Assembly (NCBI GenBank): GCA_017502465.1
Contig: JAFVUY010000017.1
Location: 62,001-126,000 of the forward strand
Source: Bacilli bacterium
GTDB taxonomy: Bacteria; Bacillota_I; Bacilli_A; RFN20; CAG-826
Length of the DNA stretch: 64,000 bases
Reading direction: 5' to 3'
The position numbers and the translations under genes are program-made. Numbering within the stretch: position 1 is the stretch's first letter; each line of letters starts with the position of its first letter. Shown piece by piece: positions 38,570 through 46,464 of this stretch. The notes below the pieces were generated by a model. The model did no database searches. It worked only from the letters and a program-made list of their open reading frames with translations, and was not told the DNA's origin.

Positions 38570-38829
38570 TCTCATCTATATACTTCTAACTTTCAAATTT
38601 TAATATCTACATCTACGCCCGCACTAATAGCCTTAAATTCAATCCTACCGCCCGCCTTAACACATAACTTAATATATTATATATATTAAAACCATTAATT
38701 CGTCCACCGTCCAAGCACTTCTAAAAGCTCCATATTCAGCCCACATCACACTAAAACTAATCCCTATAAGCAAATATATAATTTAGTCTAATTCCCGACC
38801 ACTAACTTTAAAAAATACGTCGCAAAACT
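38570..38829. repeat. G-depleted, C-rich non-coding segment, copy B
   Basis: In the about 210 bases from 38571 I count roughly a dozen G against about 60 C on the plus strand. No open frame. Diverged likeness to 37440-37655, and likewise followed by a copy of the intergenic repeat. The IS200 element sits between the two copies. Confidence 0.5.
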
Positions 38830-38885
38830 GCTCGCGAAAGCTTTAAAACACGACATAATATCGTTGGGCGAACTTGGACAAAACT
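38830..38885 (+). repeat. Intergenic repeat family, copy B
   Basis: Probably closest to consensus: GCTCGCGAAAGCTTTAAAAC, then ACGACATAATATCGT (near-palindrome), then TGGGCGAACTTGGACAAAAC. Confidence 0.75.
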
Positions 38886-39151
38886 CGTACATCGGTCTTA
38901 GATAACGACAAGAAGTATTTGCAATACACTTTTAGTGCAAATTTCCTAACAGAATAGAACCAACTTTCTACAAAGACCGAGGGGAAAGCTGGCTTTTATT
39001 TTTGCCTCCCTCTCAACCCAGAATTTCCGCTTTATCCTCGAAGGCGGAAACATGTCTTTTGTGATACCGTTGTCATTGGAAACATATCTTTATAACCTCT
39101 GTGGGTGAGTACATATCCTTTTGCTTTTATGAATCAAAGTAATAATTGAAT
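38886..39151. other. Intergenic stretch upstream of the Fic gene
   Basis: Non-coding. It holds an inverted pair TTTGCA/TGCAAA around 38920-38942 and a CCTAA block also seen after repeat copy D. I see no promoter, RNA gene or complete ORF that I can support. Confidence 0.4.
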
Positions 39152-39194
39152 TTAGGGAACAAAATATTTATAATAAAATCGAAATGTTCCCTAA
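39152..39194 (+). promoter_or_regulatory. Palindromic operator around the -10 of the Fic gene
   Basis: Perfect 10-base inverted repeat TTAGGGAACA (39152-39161) / TGTTCCCTAA (39185-39194), with TATAAT (39169-39174) between the arms. The right arm touches the AAGGAGG ribosome site. The left arm is upstream of the predicted transcript start, so this is a DNA operator rather than an mRNA hairpin. Confidence 0.7.
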
Positions 39195-39206
39195 GGAGGA
39201 TATTTA

Positions 39207-40148
39207 ATGGAAAATACATTTATCCAAATTCAAGAATTATTAAATAGACGCGCGGAATTGCAAGCCCGTTTAAATCTTTTGCCATATGATGGAACTCCAG
39301 AAATAAAAACTATATCAGAAAAAAAATACCTATATGTTCGCAAAAGAGAATTAGATAAAGTTAAATCTACTTATGTTGGCGAATATAGCGAAGAATTATA
39401 TAGCACTTTATTAAGAAACAATGTTGAAGCTAAATCTCTTCGCAAGGAAATTAGGCAACTTGAAAAACAATTAGCGTTACTTGGTTATAAGGAAGAAGAA
39501 TTATCTGATAGAGTTGCTCTTAATCTAGATTTTGCTCGCGCTAATATGAAGAAGATTATTTATGATCAAGCTGTGTTAGAAGGTGTTGGAACTACTTTTC
39601 CTGATACAGAAGCAATTATTGATAATGGAATTGTTAAAAATGTAAAAGCGGAAGATGTTCAAAAAATCATTAATTTAAAACACGCATGGCAATTTATTTT
39701 AGATAAAGATGTTATCCAAGCACCAAGCGATTATTATTTGGCCTCCTATATTGCTAGATTAGTTAATGAAGGATTATTAGCTATTCAAGATGGAGGAAGA
39801 ATTAGAGGGGTACCAGTCACCATTGGAGGTTCATCGTACATTCCCCCAATTCCTTTTGAAGATAAAGTTAAACAAGATATCAAAGACTTGTTAGCCTCAA
39901 GTTTGGATGATATTGATAAAGCTATTGAGCTCTGTTTATATGTCATGAAAACTCAAATTTATAATGACGGCAACAAAAGAACCGCGGTAGTGTATGCGAA
40001 TCATTATCTTATCTCTAAAGGCCAAGGGCTCTTAGTTATCGACTATAGCAAAGTAGACAATTTTAAAAAGCAGCTAGTTAGTTATTATGAGGATAAGGAT
40101 TTAACTTCTATTAAGTCATTCTTAAAAGAATGCTGGATGAAATTCTAA
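39207..40148 (+). CDS. Fic/DOC-family protein with altered Fic motif
   Basis: 313 residues. A charged helical N-terminus (1-100) precedes a Fic domain. The core motif reads TQIYNDGNKRTA (about residues 251-262). The nucleotide-binding GNKR is kept, but the catalytic His of HPFxxGN(G/K)R is Gln. An AVLEG stretch near residue 127 resembles the inhibitory alpha-helix of class II Fic proteins, without its Ser/Thr. AMP transfer is therefore doubtful; it may do other nucleotide chemistry or bind only. It lies in the island between repeat copies B and C and has its own palindromic operator, like a stand-alone toxin or phage-response gene. Confidence 0.82.
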   Translation: MENTFIQIQELLNRRAELQARLNLLPYDGTPEIKTISEKKYLYVRKRELDKVKSTYVGEYSEELYSTLLRNNVEAKSLRKEIRQLEKQLALLGYKEEELSDRVALNLDFARANMKKIIYDQAVLEGVGTTFPDTEAIIDNGIVKNVKAEDVQKIINLKHAWQFILDKDVIQAPSDYYLASYIARLVNEGLLAIQDGGRIRGVPVTIGGSSYIPPIPFEDKVKQDIKDLLASSLDDIDKAIELCLYVMKTQIYNDGNKRTAVVYANHYLISKGQGLLVIDYSKVDNFKKQLVSYYEDKDLTSIKSFLKECWMKF

Positions 40149-40190
40149 TATTTACGAAAAACAGCCACCTTTTACTTTTTAGTTTCGGGC

Positions 40191-40236
40191 GTTCGCGAAC
40201 TCAACATAATAATATTAGGCGAACTTAGACAAAACT
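40191..40236 (+). repeat. Intergenic repeat family, copy C
   Basis: Shares GTTCGCGAAC, ACATAATAATATTAGGCGAA and CTTAGACAAAACT with copies A and B. The first half is shortened. Confidence 0.65.
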
Positions 40237-40288
40237 TTTTAAATACATATAAGTTGTTAAAGATTTTAGTAATCAATAAAATAAAAAT

Positions 40289-41944
40289 ATGAAAGTAATC
40301 ATTATTGGCGGAGTAGCGGGTGGAGCGACCGCTGCTAGTAGAATAAGAAGATTAAATGAAACTGCTCAAATAACAATTTATGAAAAAAGCGGATATATAT
40401 CGTACGCTAACTGTGGTTTACCTTATTATTTAGGCGGGGTTATCAAAGATAAAAATGCTTTGATACTACAAACTCCTTACTCCTTTTTAAAACGATATAA
40501 TATCGATGTTTTTGTTTCACATGAAGTTATAAAAGTCGACACCAAAGAGAAGAAAGTATATGTTAAGAATTTATTAACGAATGATATTTTCTTTGATGAA
40601 TACGATAAACTTCTTATCGCACCTGGATCAAGCGCTATTAAACCTCCTATTGAAGGTATTGAATCGAATAAAATATTCTATTTAAAAAATGTTGAAGATA
40701 CATATAAGATCGAAGACTATATTAAAAATAATAGAGTTAAAGAAGTCACTGTCGTCGGTGGTGGTTTTATCGGTGTCGAGGCAGCGGAAAATTTTATTCA
40801 TAAGGGACTTAAGGTTAACTTAGTAGAAAAAGCCAATCAAGTATTAACGTTCCTAGATGAAGATATGGCTAGCTTTGCTCACTTTAAATTGAAGCAAAAT
40901 GGAATTAATTTAATACTAGGCGATGGAGTGAAGTCGTTTAGCGAAAAAGGTGCAAAAATCACATTACATACTGAAAAAGGCTGCAAAATTGAGTCGGATT
41001 TAATTATTTTGTCTTTGGGAGTTAGACCTGCTACAGACTTTTTAAAAGACAGTGGAATTAAATTGAACGCTAGAGGATATATTAAAGTTGATGAAAATTT
41101 AAAGACAAATATCGATGATGTTTATGCAGTAGGTGATGCTGTCATTATAATCAATTCTAAGACAAACAAAATTACAACAATTCCTCTTGCGGGACCTGCT
41201 AATAAACAAGCTCGTATCGCCGCGGATAACATAGTGGGAAAAAGAGTAAGCGAATATAAAGGTAGTAACTCTACTTCAATTGTTAAAGTATTTGATTTTG
41301 CTTTTGCCTCAACTGGCATAAATGAAAGAGCAGCTAAAGCAGAAGGAATTAATTATGAGAAAGTAATTATATCCGCCTCAAGTCATGCTTCTTACTATCC
41401 TGGCGCGAAGAGTCTGGTTCTCAAAGTTATATTTGATAAAGACAGTCTTAAAATATTAGGTGGACAAATCTTAGGGGCTGATGGAGTAGACAAACGAATT
41501 GATTCTTTATCCACTTTAATTTATAAAGATGGCTCAATATTAGATTTGGTGGATATAGATTTTGCTTATGCCCCTCCATTTGGAAGTGCAAAAGATCCAC
41601 TAAATATGGTGGGATATGTCGCGGATAATTTAATCAATGGAACTTTAAAACAATTTGATAATAGTGACATCGATGAATTAATAGCAAATCACATAAAATA
41701 TAATTTGATTGATTTAAGAACTCCTAACGAATTTATGCTAGGTTCAATACCTCATTTTAAAAACATTCCATTAGATGAATTAAGGGATAGACTTAGCGAG
41801 ATTGATTTCACTAAACCTATCTACGTCATTTGTCAAAGTGGTTTAAGAAGTTATCTAGGTAGCAGGATATTAAGAGAATATAGTGAAGATGTCTACAACT
41901 ATATCGGTGGCTATTCTTATTATTCCTTTACGAATTTGTTATAA
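40289..41944 (+). CDS. CoA-disulfide reductase with C-terminal rhodanese domain
   Basis: 551-residue flavoprotein. FAD motif VIIIGGVAGGATAASRIRR at the N-terminus, redox Cys in YANCGLPYYLGG (about residue 43), NAD motif VVGGGFIGVEAAENF, dimerisation domain to about 450, then rhodanese with active Cys in VICQSGLRS. Such fusions reduce CoA disulfide, polysulfide or CoA-persulfide with NAD(P)H. Useful against oxygen or sulfur stress in an anaerobe. No clear ribosome site at ATG 40289. Located between repeat copies C and D. Confidence 0.92.
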   Translation: MKVIIIGGVAGGATAASRIRRLNETAQITIYEKSGYISYANCGLPYYLGGVIKDKNALILQTPYSFLKRYNIDVFVSHEVIKVDTKEKKVYVKNLLTNDIFFDEYDKLLIAPGSSAIKPPIEGIESNKIFYLKNVEDTYKIEDYIKNNRVKEVTVVGGGFIGVEAAENFIHKGLKVNLVEKANQVLTFLDEDMASFAHFKLKQNGINLILGDGVKSFSEKGAKITLHTEKGCKIESDLIILSLGVRPATDFLKDSGIKLNARGYIKVDENLKTNIDDVYAVGDAVIIINSKTNKITTIPLAGPANKQARIAADNIVGKRVSEYKGSNSTSIVKVFDFAFASTGINERAAKAEGINYEKVIISASSHASYYPGAKSLVLKVIFDKDSLKILGGQILGADGVDKRIDSLSTLIYKDGSILDLVDIDFAYAPPFGSAKDPLNMVGYVADNLINGTLKQFDNSDIDELIANHIKYNLIDLRTPNEFMLGSIPHFKNIPLDELRDRLSEIDFTKPIYVICQSGLRSYLGSRILREYSEDVYNYIGGYSYYSFTNLL

Positions 41945-41975
41945 CAGAAAAACGGTTTGATTTTTCTGTTTTTCT
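41944..41975 (+). terminator. Rho-independent terminator
   Basis: Stem ACAGAAAAA (41944-41952) / TTTTTCTGT (41961-41969), then TTTTCTG. Confidence 0.75.
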
Positions 41976-41985
41976 GTTGTTTAGG

Positions 41986-42072
41986 GGCTCCCGAAAGCTT
42001 CAAAACACCGAAAATATTTTATTCAAACCACCGAAAATGTCTGATTTTATAATATAGTCGGGCGAACTTAGA
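41986..42072 (+). repeat. Intergenic repeat family, copy D (interrupted)
   Basis: First part CTCCCGAAAGCTTCAAAACACCG and second part TATAATATAGTCGGGCGAACTTAGA match the consensus but are separated by about 35 extra bases. Followed by an ATTTCCTAATAG block similar to one downstream of copy B. Confidence 0.6.
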
Positions 42073-42218
42073 TGATTCCTGTAAATGCCAATTTTCGGAC
42101 TTAAATCGTTACATCATATTTCCGTTTCAGGGCCAACCAGTACCGTATTCTCATATTGTTTTTAGGCAATTTTCACTAATTTCCTAATAGATAAATTTAT
42201 TAGAGCAAAACGATTAAG

Positions 42219-42249
42219 CGGCACAAATGACCAAAAAAGTGCCGTTTTC
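42219..42249 (+). terminator. Rho-independent terminator or hairpin upstream of abiEi
   Basis: CGGCAC (42219-42224) / GTGCCG (42239-42244) followed by TTTTC. It isolates the AbiE operon from upstream transcription. Confidence 0.6.
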
Positions 42250-42297
42250 ATGTTAAAATAACAAAATCATTAAAATTATAAAAAAACTACCAAAGTA

Positions 42298-42326
42298 TTG
42301 CAAAAATGTAATATTGTGGTTATATT
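42298..42326 (+). promoter_or_regulatory. Promoter of the AbiE operon; likely leaderless start
   Basis: TTGCAA (42298-42303), 17 bases, TATATT (42321-42326). A start 7-8 bases on falls on the ATG at 42334. The spacer/-10 region includes TAATAT-TGTGGTT-ATATTA, a small inverted repeat that could bind the AbiEi antitoxin. Confidence 0.6.
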
Positions 42327-42333
42327 ATTATAT

Positions 42334-43068
42334 ATGAAACAGTTACCTAAGCTATTTTCTTTTGATGAATTAAAAGATACCTACAAGACGTCATCTGATT
42401 TTTCTGTGTTTGTTTATCGTGCAATAAAAAGAGGCGATGTAAAGCAAGTTAAAAGAGGCCTATATGCATTAGTTAATCCATCGACCGGAATGATCTTTGC
42501 TACTAAATTCCAAATAGCCAGTCACTTATTTGATGATGCTTATTTCTCTTATCATGACGCTCTTGAATATTATGGCTTAGCAAATCAGTCATTCGTTTCT
42601 ATATTTACTTATTTAACTAAGTCACATGCCCGCGATTTAGAATTTGAAGACATCACATATAAAGCCAAGAAATCTAATAGTGATTTATTTATACGCGATA
42701 GAATGAAAGAAGAAGGGATACGTGTAGTATCTTTAGAGCGTGCTATCATTGACTCAATAGACTATTTGTCTTTAGCGGGCGGCTTAGAAGAAGTGGAATA
42801 CGCTCTTGATAATTGTCCTAAACTAAACCTTAAAGATGTGGAAACACTTCTCGCAGCTTATGACAAAAGCGTTTTATACCAGAAGGTTGGCTATTTATTT
42901 GAAAAACACTTTGGTAGTGATGTGTCAGAAGAATTCTATAAAGAGTGCTTAAAACATTCAGGAAATACAGTGATTTACCTAGAATGCAATACCGGAGAAG
43001 GTAAACTAAACGCTAAATGGAAATTAATGATAAAAGAGGAAGGAGACCTACCTAATGAACTATTCTGA
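42334..43068 (+). CDS. AbiEi-type antitoxin/transcriptional repressor
   Basis: 244 residues. N-terminal winged-helix segment (KTSSDFSVFVYRAIKRGDVKQVKRGLYA) followed by the AbiEi C-terminal domain with YFSYHDALEYYGL and VVSLERAIIDSI. In known AbiE systems this protein represses its own operon through inverted repeats and counteracts AbiEii (type IV toxin-antitoxin). There is no ribosome site before ATG 42334 and the promoter predicts a leaderless mRNA. The in-frame TTG at 42298 overlaps the -35 and is rejected. Overlaps abiEii by 14 bases. Confidence 0.85.
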   Translation: MKQLPKLFSFDELKDTYKTSSDFSVFVYRAIKRGDVKQVKRGLYALVNPSTGMIFATKFQIASHLFDDAYFSYHDALEYYGLANQSFVSIFTYLTKSHARDLEFEDITYKAKKSNSDLFIRDRMKEEGIRVVSLERAIIDSIDYLSLAGGLEEVEYALDNCPKLNLKDVETLLAAYDKSVLYQKVGYLFEKHFGSDVSEEFYKECLKHSGNTVIYLECNTGEGKLNAKWKLMIKEEGDLPNELF

Positions 43069-43996
43069 AGACTACATTTCTAATTTTGGAAAACAAACTG
43101 GATTCATCAATTCTAATATTGAAAAAGTTATTAGGCTTTTAGATATCCTTGCCTTTATCAATTCTGATTTAGATCCATATCATGAAAAACTTGTTTTAAA
43201 AGGTGGCACTGCGATTAATTTAATGATTACAAACCTCGCTCGTTTGAGTGTTGATATAGATTTAGATTATATTGGTAGCCTTGATAAAGAGAAGATGAGC
43301 GTTGATAGAGACGCTATTATGTCTGCTCTAGATAACTTTATGTTAAAAGAGGGTTATGCCGTCTCATTAGAAAAATCTAGAGGCAGTGTTATCTTGGCGA
43401 GCAGAACTTATTCTTACACAAATGCTTTTGGTAATAGAGATAACATCAAGGTTGAAATCAATTTTATCGATAGAATTCATGTTTGCCTAAGCATAAGAAA
43501 AAAAGTTAAGTACTTCGATAAAGAAGTAATGGTGCAGACTCCTTTAGAAGCTGAGCTTTTAGGGATGAAAATTGCCGCTCTTATTGATAGACATAAACCA
43601 AGAGACTTATTTGATATTTATAAACTCAAAGGATATATGCCTTATTTAGACAAAGATCGAGTTAGAAAACTTGCAGTATTCTATTTATCATTGGATTGCA
43701 TTTTTGAGCTTAATGAAACTTCTTTTGATAATGTTAATAAAATTACACAAGATTCAATTAAAAAAGAACTACAACCAGTCCTTACAAAAGGCAACATGTT
43801 TGATTTAAATACCGCAAAAGAAGAAACCATTAAATTCTTAAAGGATTTACTTGTACTCACAGACAACGAAAAGAAATATCTAGTAGAATTCTCAAAAGGA
43901 AATTTTGACCCATATCTTTTGTTTGACCCAATCGATGCAGAAAGAGCCGCCAAACATCCAATGGCTAAGTGGAGAGCGGCTAATCTTAAAAAGTAG
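43055..43996 (+). CDS. AbiEii-family nucleotidyltransferase toxin
   Basis: 313 residues with the nucleotidyltransferase signature LKGGTAINLM, then RLSVDIDLDYIG, near residues 48-70, and the later DLFDIYKLK region. AbiEii-type toxins transfer nucleotides to tRNA or other targets and stop growth in phage-infected cells. RBS AGGAGA lies before ATG 43055, inside the antitoxin gene. It is followed after eight bases by a DUF4238 gene, so the locus is a three-gene operon. Confidence 0.9.
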   Translation: MNYSEDYISNFGKQTGFINSNIEKVIRLLDILAFINSDLDPYHEKLVLKGGTAINLMITNLARLSVDIDLDYIGSLDKEKMSVDRDAIMSALDNFMLKEGYAVSLEKSRGSVILASRTYSYTNAFGNRDNIKVEINFIDRIHVCLSIRKKVKYFDKEVMVQTPLEAELLGMKIAALIDRHKPRDLFDIYKLKGYMPYLDKDRVRKLAVFYLSLDCIFELNETSFDNVNKITQDSIKKELQPVLTKGNMFDLNTAKEETIKFLKDLLVLTDNEKKYLVEFSKGNFDPYLLFDPIDAERAAKHPMAKWRAANLKK

Positions 43997-44004
43997 TAGG
44001 CGTT

Positions 44005-45276
44005 ATGGCATATTCTAATAATCACTATGTTCCTCAATTCATTCAAAGAAGATTTGGAGATAAGATAAATCGTTACAACGTTCAAACGGGTGAAATCAAA
44101 GTTAAGGGATCTATTCTTAACGCTTTTTCAGGTAAAAACATTTATCCTGAATGGCTCGAACATATGTTTTCTGAACTTGAAGCCAAAATGGCCACCCTTA
44201 TTGATAAAAAAATATTAAATGCAGATAAAGTAGTTACTATAACAAGAGAAGATAATCTATTAATTAAAAAGTTTTTTACTATTGCTATGCTTAGAGTTCC
44301 TGAATCATCTTTATTCACAATAAAACACCTTGATACAGAAGAGAGACTCAAAATGAAGGGATTCAAAGAAGTGGCTGTAAAAAACGAATCGACCCTTGAG
44401 TACGCGTTTAGAACTTTAAAAGTAATTTTAGAATCGAAAAACATTGAGGATTTATATAATCATCCTCAAGTAACATACGAAGCCTGCAATTGGCTTTCAT
44501 TATTTTATAACTGCTATGTTTCTATTTGGGATAGCGAGAAATCAAAGGAGGATTTTATTATTACTGATAACGGTATGAATTGTGAGCACGATAAGACAAG
44601 ATTTTTGACCTTTCATTTTGATGGCAAAAATTATGAAAACAAGAAAGACGAGATGCTAAAACGTGGCTATGTTATGAAGAAGTTCTTGGATAACAAGGAC
44701 GATAAAACAAAAGCCCGATTTTACTATACTATGGTCCAAAAGATGGAATACGTTCATGCAAATTATTATTTATTTGCTGTATCTAATACTAGGACAATAG
44801 CACTTATCAATCCGTTCTATAGGTTGTACGATGACCCAACTTGTTTAGCGATAACGAAAGAAGTTCCAAATGTATGGCCTACATTATTAAGTAGAGAAGC
44901 CATGGAATGCAACACTCAAACATATCAAAAGATAGGTGAATATAACGATTCAGATTTGTTTCATTATAAAGTAAAGGATTTATCTCTTGATGACGTGATT
45001 ATTTTAAATAACATGATGCTCGATCGCGTTTATTGCTGGATGGGGTTCAATGACTCGTCGAAAATCATTAGAAGTCTTAATGTTTATTCAATGATAAAAA
45101 AAGAATTCCAACGAAAAAATTACGATAAACTCATCGAGTATTTATATCGGTTAGGGTATGATTTCCCAAAAACTCAAAAGTATGCTGCCTTAACGGACAA
45201 ACTAACTAGTTTCTCATTTACTGAAGATGAGATGAAATATATAAGATGTTTCTACGACTTGATTCAGCATAACTAA
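44005..45276 (+). CDS. DUF4238 protein
   Basis: 423 residues, beginning with the DUF4238 hallmark NNHYVPQFIQRRFGDKINRYN. Function unknown. It starts eight bases after abiEii, with a weak ribosome site, so it probably depends on upstream translation. It may be an extra defence component or a passenger. Codon use and base content are like the AbiE genes. No signal peptide or membrane segment. Confidence 0.8.
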   Translation: MAYSNNHYVPQFIQRRFGDKINRYNVQTGEIKVKGSILNAFSGKNIYPEWLEHMFSELEAKMATLIDKKILNADKVVTITREDNLLIKKFFTIAMLRVPESSLFTIKHLDTEERLKMKGFKEVAVKNESTLEYAFRTLKVILESKNIEDLYNHPQVTYEACNWLSLFYNCYVSIWDSEKSKEDFIITDNGMNCEHDKTRFLTFHFDGKNYENKKDEMLKRGYVMKKFLDNKDDKTKARFYYTMVQKMEYVHANYYLFAVSNTRTIALINPFYRLYDDPTCLAITKEVPNVWPTLLSREAMECNTQTYQKIGEYNDSDLFHYKVKDLSLDDVIILNNMMLDRVYCWMGFNDSSKIIRSLNVYSMIKKEFQRKNYDKLIEYLYRLGYDFPKTQKYAALTDKLTSFSFTEDEMKYIRCFYDLIQHN

Positions 45277-45343
45277 TGTTGTATAAAGTAAGTACTCTTA
45301 TGATGTACCAAGCCCCTTGATTATTCTTGGGAGGTACAAAAGT

Positions 45344-45571
45344 ATGAGTAACAAAGAAATAGCTACTCATGATATGAATGAGTTGCTCCCAAGTATTAGT
45401 GAATTTATTGAACATAATGAAATCAATATTTCTGAAATGTGCAAGAAAACAGGAATACCAAGGAGCACATTATATGACTTTCTATATGCAGACTCACAAG
45501 TTCTCGATAGAATTCAAAAAATTATATCATATCTTGGTCTAGAAATTTCGATTAAGCCCACTCGAATGTGA
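45344..45571 (+). CDS. Small helix-turn-helix protein
   Basis: 75 residues: a short N-terminal tail, then a single HTH (ISEMCKKTGIPRSTLYDFL) and a short C-terminal helix. Cro/antitoxin-like in size. ATG 45344 follows GGGAGG. The site is partly covered by an imperfect inverted repeat GTACC/GGTAC (45305-45337), which could be an operator or a ribosome-site hairpin. It probably regulates neighbouring island genes. Target unknown. Confidence 0.75.
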   Translation: MSNKEIATHDMNELLPSISEFIEHNEINISEMCKKTGIPRSTLYDFLYADSQVLDRIQKIISYLGLEISIKPTRM

Positions 45572-45590
45572 AAGTAGTGGGCTTTCTTTT
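45554..45590 (+). terminator. Rho-independent terminator overlapping the HTH gene end
   Basis: AAGCCCACT (45554-45562) / AGTGGGCTT (45576-45584), then TCTTTTTG. The left arm encodes the last residues of the HTH protein and the stop codon is in the loop. Confidence 0.85.
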
Positions 45591-45666
45591 TGTCCGAGAT
45601 TCTGGACAAACAAATGAATGATAAGCATTTCTTTGATATAAACGTATATGAAAGGAGGTACTCAAA

Positions 45667-45978
45667 ATGTCAAAATACAATACCATTGATGTTTGGAACA
45701 GGGTGTTTGGCTCCGCTCAAGAAGTCAGAGATTACACTGGCAGGCTAATGAAAAAGTCAGCCTGTGGAAATCATAGAAGCCAATATCATCCAACATTAGA
45801 TCACATTAGGCCATTATCAAAAGGTGGCTCAGATGTACTAGACAATATTATAGTTTGCCATCGTGATACCAACGAAGAAAAAGCCGACGCATTCCCACAC
45901 TGGACAGCAAACGGCAAAAGATATCATGCGGTTAGAGTTAAAGGCTCTAGAGTGGCATACGACATTATTGAAGATTAG
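45667..45978 (+). CDS. HNH endonuclease-like protein
   Basis: 103 residues. HNH core HPTLDHIRPLSKGG-SDVLDNIIVCHRDTNEEKAD, preceded by a CG-H stretch; the His-Asn-His ligands are all present. The strong AAAGGAGG site precedes ATG 45667. It is a small stand-alone nuclease as found in phages and defence islands. It may also be a homing-type or restriction nuclease, and no methylase is nearby. Confidence 0.82.
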   Translation: MSKYNTIDVWNRVFGSAQEVRDYTGRLMKKSACGNHRSQYHPTLDHIRPLSKGGSDVLDNIIVCHRDTNEEKADAFPHWTANGKRYHAVRVKGSRVAYDIIED

Positions 45979-46005
45979 GTGGCTGATATGGACCTTAATG
46001 GTGCA

Positions 46006-46108
46006 TGAATTACGATTCCGGCGAATACGAAGTTGGGATCAAGGTGAATACGTCTATAATTGGGATCGTAGCGTATACGATGACGATGATGAAGACGATG
46101 ACTGGTAA
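46006..46108 (+). pseudogene. Remnant of a small acidic gene, apparently frameshifted
   Basis: From ATG 46006 the frame gives MNYDSGEYE, then becomes unlike coding sequence. Another frame from about 46030 gives SWDQGEYVYNWDRSVYDDDD ending DEDDDW before TAA. The two halves share a (Y/W)D-GEY repeat, so one missing or extra base near 46030 would join them into an acidic protein of about 35 residues. No clear ribosome site. Confidence 0.3.
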
Positions 46109-46145
46109 CTAATTTAGGTCTCCTTTCTGCCTCATCCTCATACAT

Positions 46146-46188
46146 AGTTCTCACCGCTATTCTCCTAGCGTATGGTGGGAACTTTTTT
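46146..46188 (+). terminator. Rho-independent terminator
   Basis: Ten-base stem AGTTCTCACC (46146-46155) / GGTGGGAACT (46174-46183, one G-T pair), inner GCT/AGC pairing, then six T. A second, weaker hairpin with a T run follows at about 46200-46240. Confidence 0.8.
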
Positions 46189-46240
46189 GCACAATAAAAC
46201 CCACATTGCTGCAAAACAAATGTGATTTGCGGGCTTTTTC

Positions 46241-46464
46241 ATTAAACAACAACTTTATAACTAATAGTGGCTCGCTTTGTAGGATTCTTGGCGGTGATAG
46301 TGTTGGAATAAATTGGCTCGCACCGCTATCTCTTTTCCACGCTCTCTAATTTTTTCAAGCTTAGCCGTATTAGTCCCATCATTGACTACCACTAGCGCAT
46401 TAGTGGTAGGAATTGGACATGACTATTTTATTTAACGAAAAACTCCAATCAATAACTATGAATG
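46241..46464. other. Intergenic region with a perfect 9-bp hairpin
   Basis: No ORF I can support. It contains CTACCACTA (46386-46394) / TAGTGGTAG (46401-46409) around a 6-base loop without a T run, so more likely an operator or RNA structure than a terminator. It also holds two TGGCTCGC stretches (near 46267 and 46312). Confidence 0.45.

Noticed and set aside
37656-42072. Integron cassette array (attC-like GTTAGGC/GTTGGGC in the repeats)
   Set aside because: No inverse core or palindromic arms of the needed size, strong strand skew next to copies A and B, and no integron integrase in the window.
45863-46108. 81-residue ORF overlapping the HNH gene
   Set aside because: Its first half is an out-of-frame reading of the HNH gene; only the acidic tail may be real, as part of a broken small gene.
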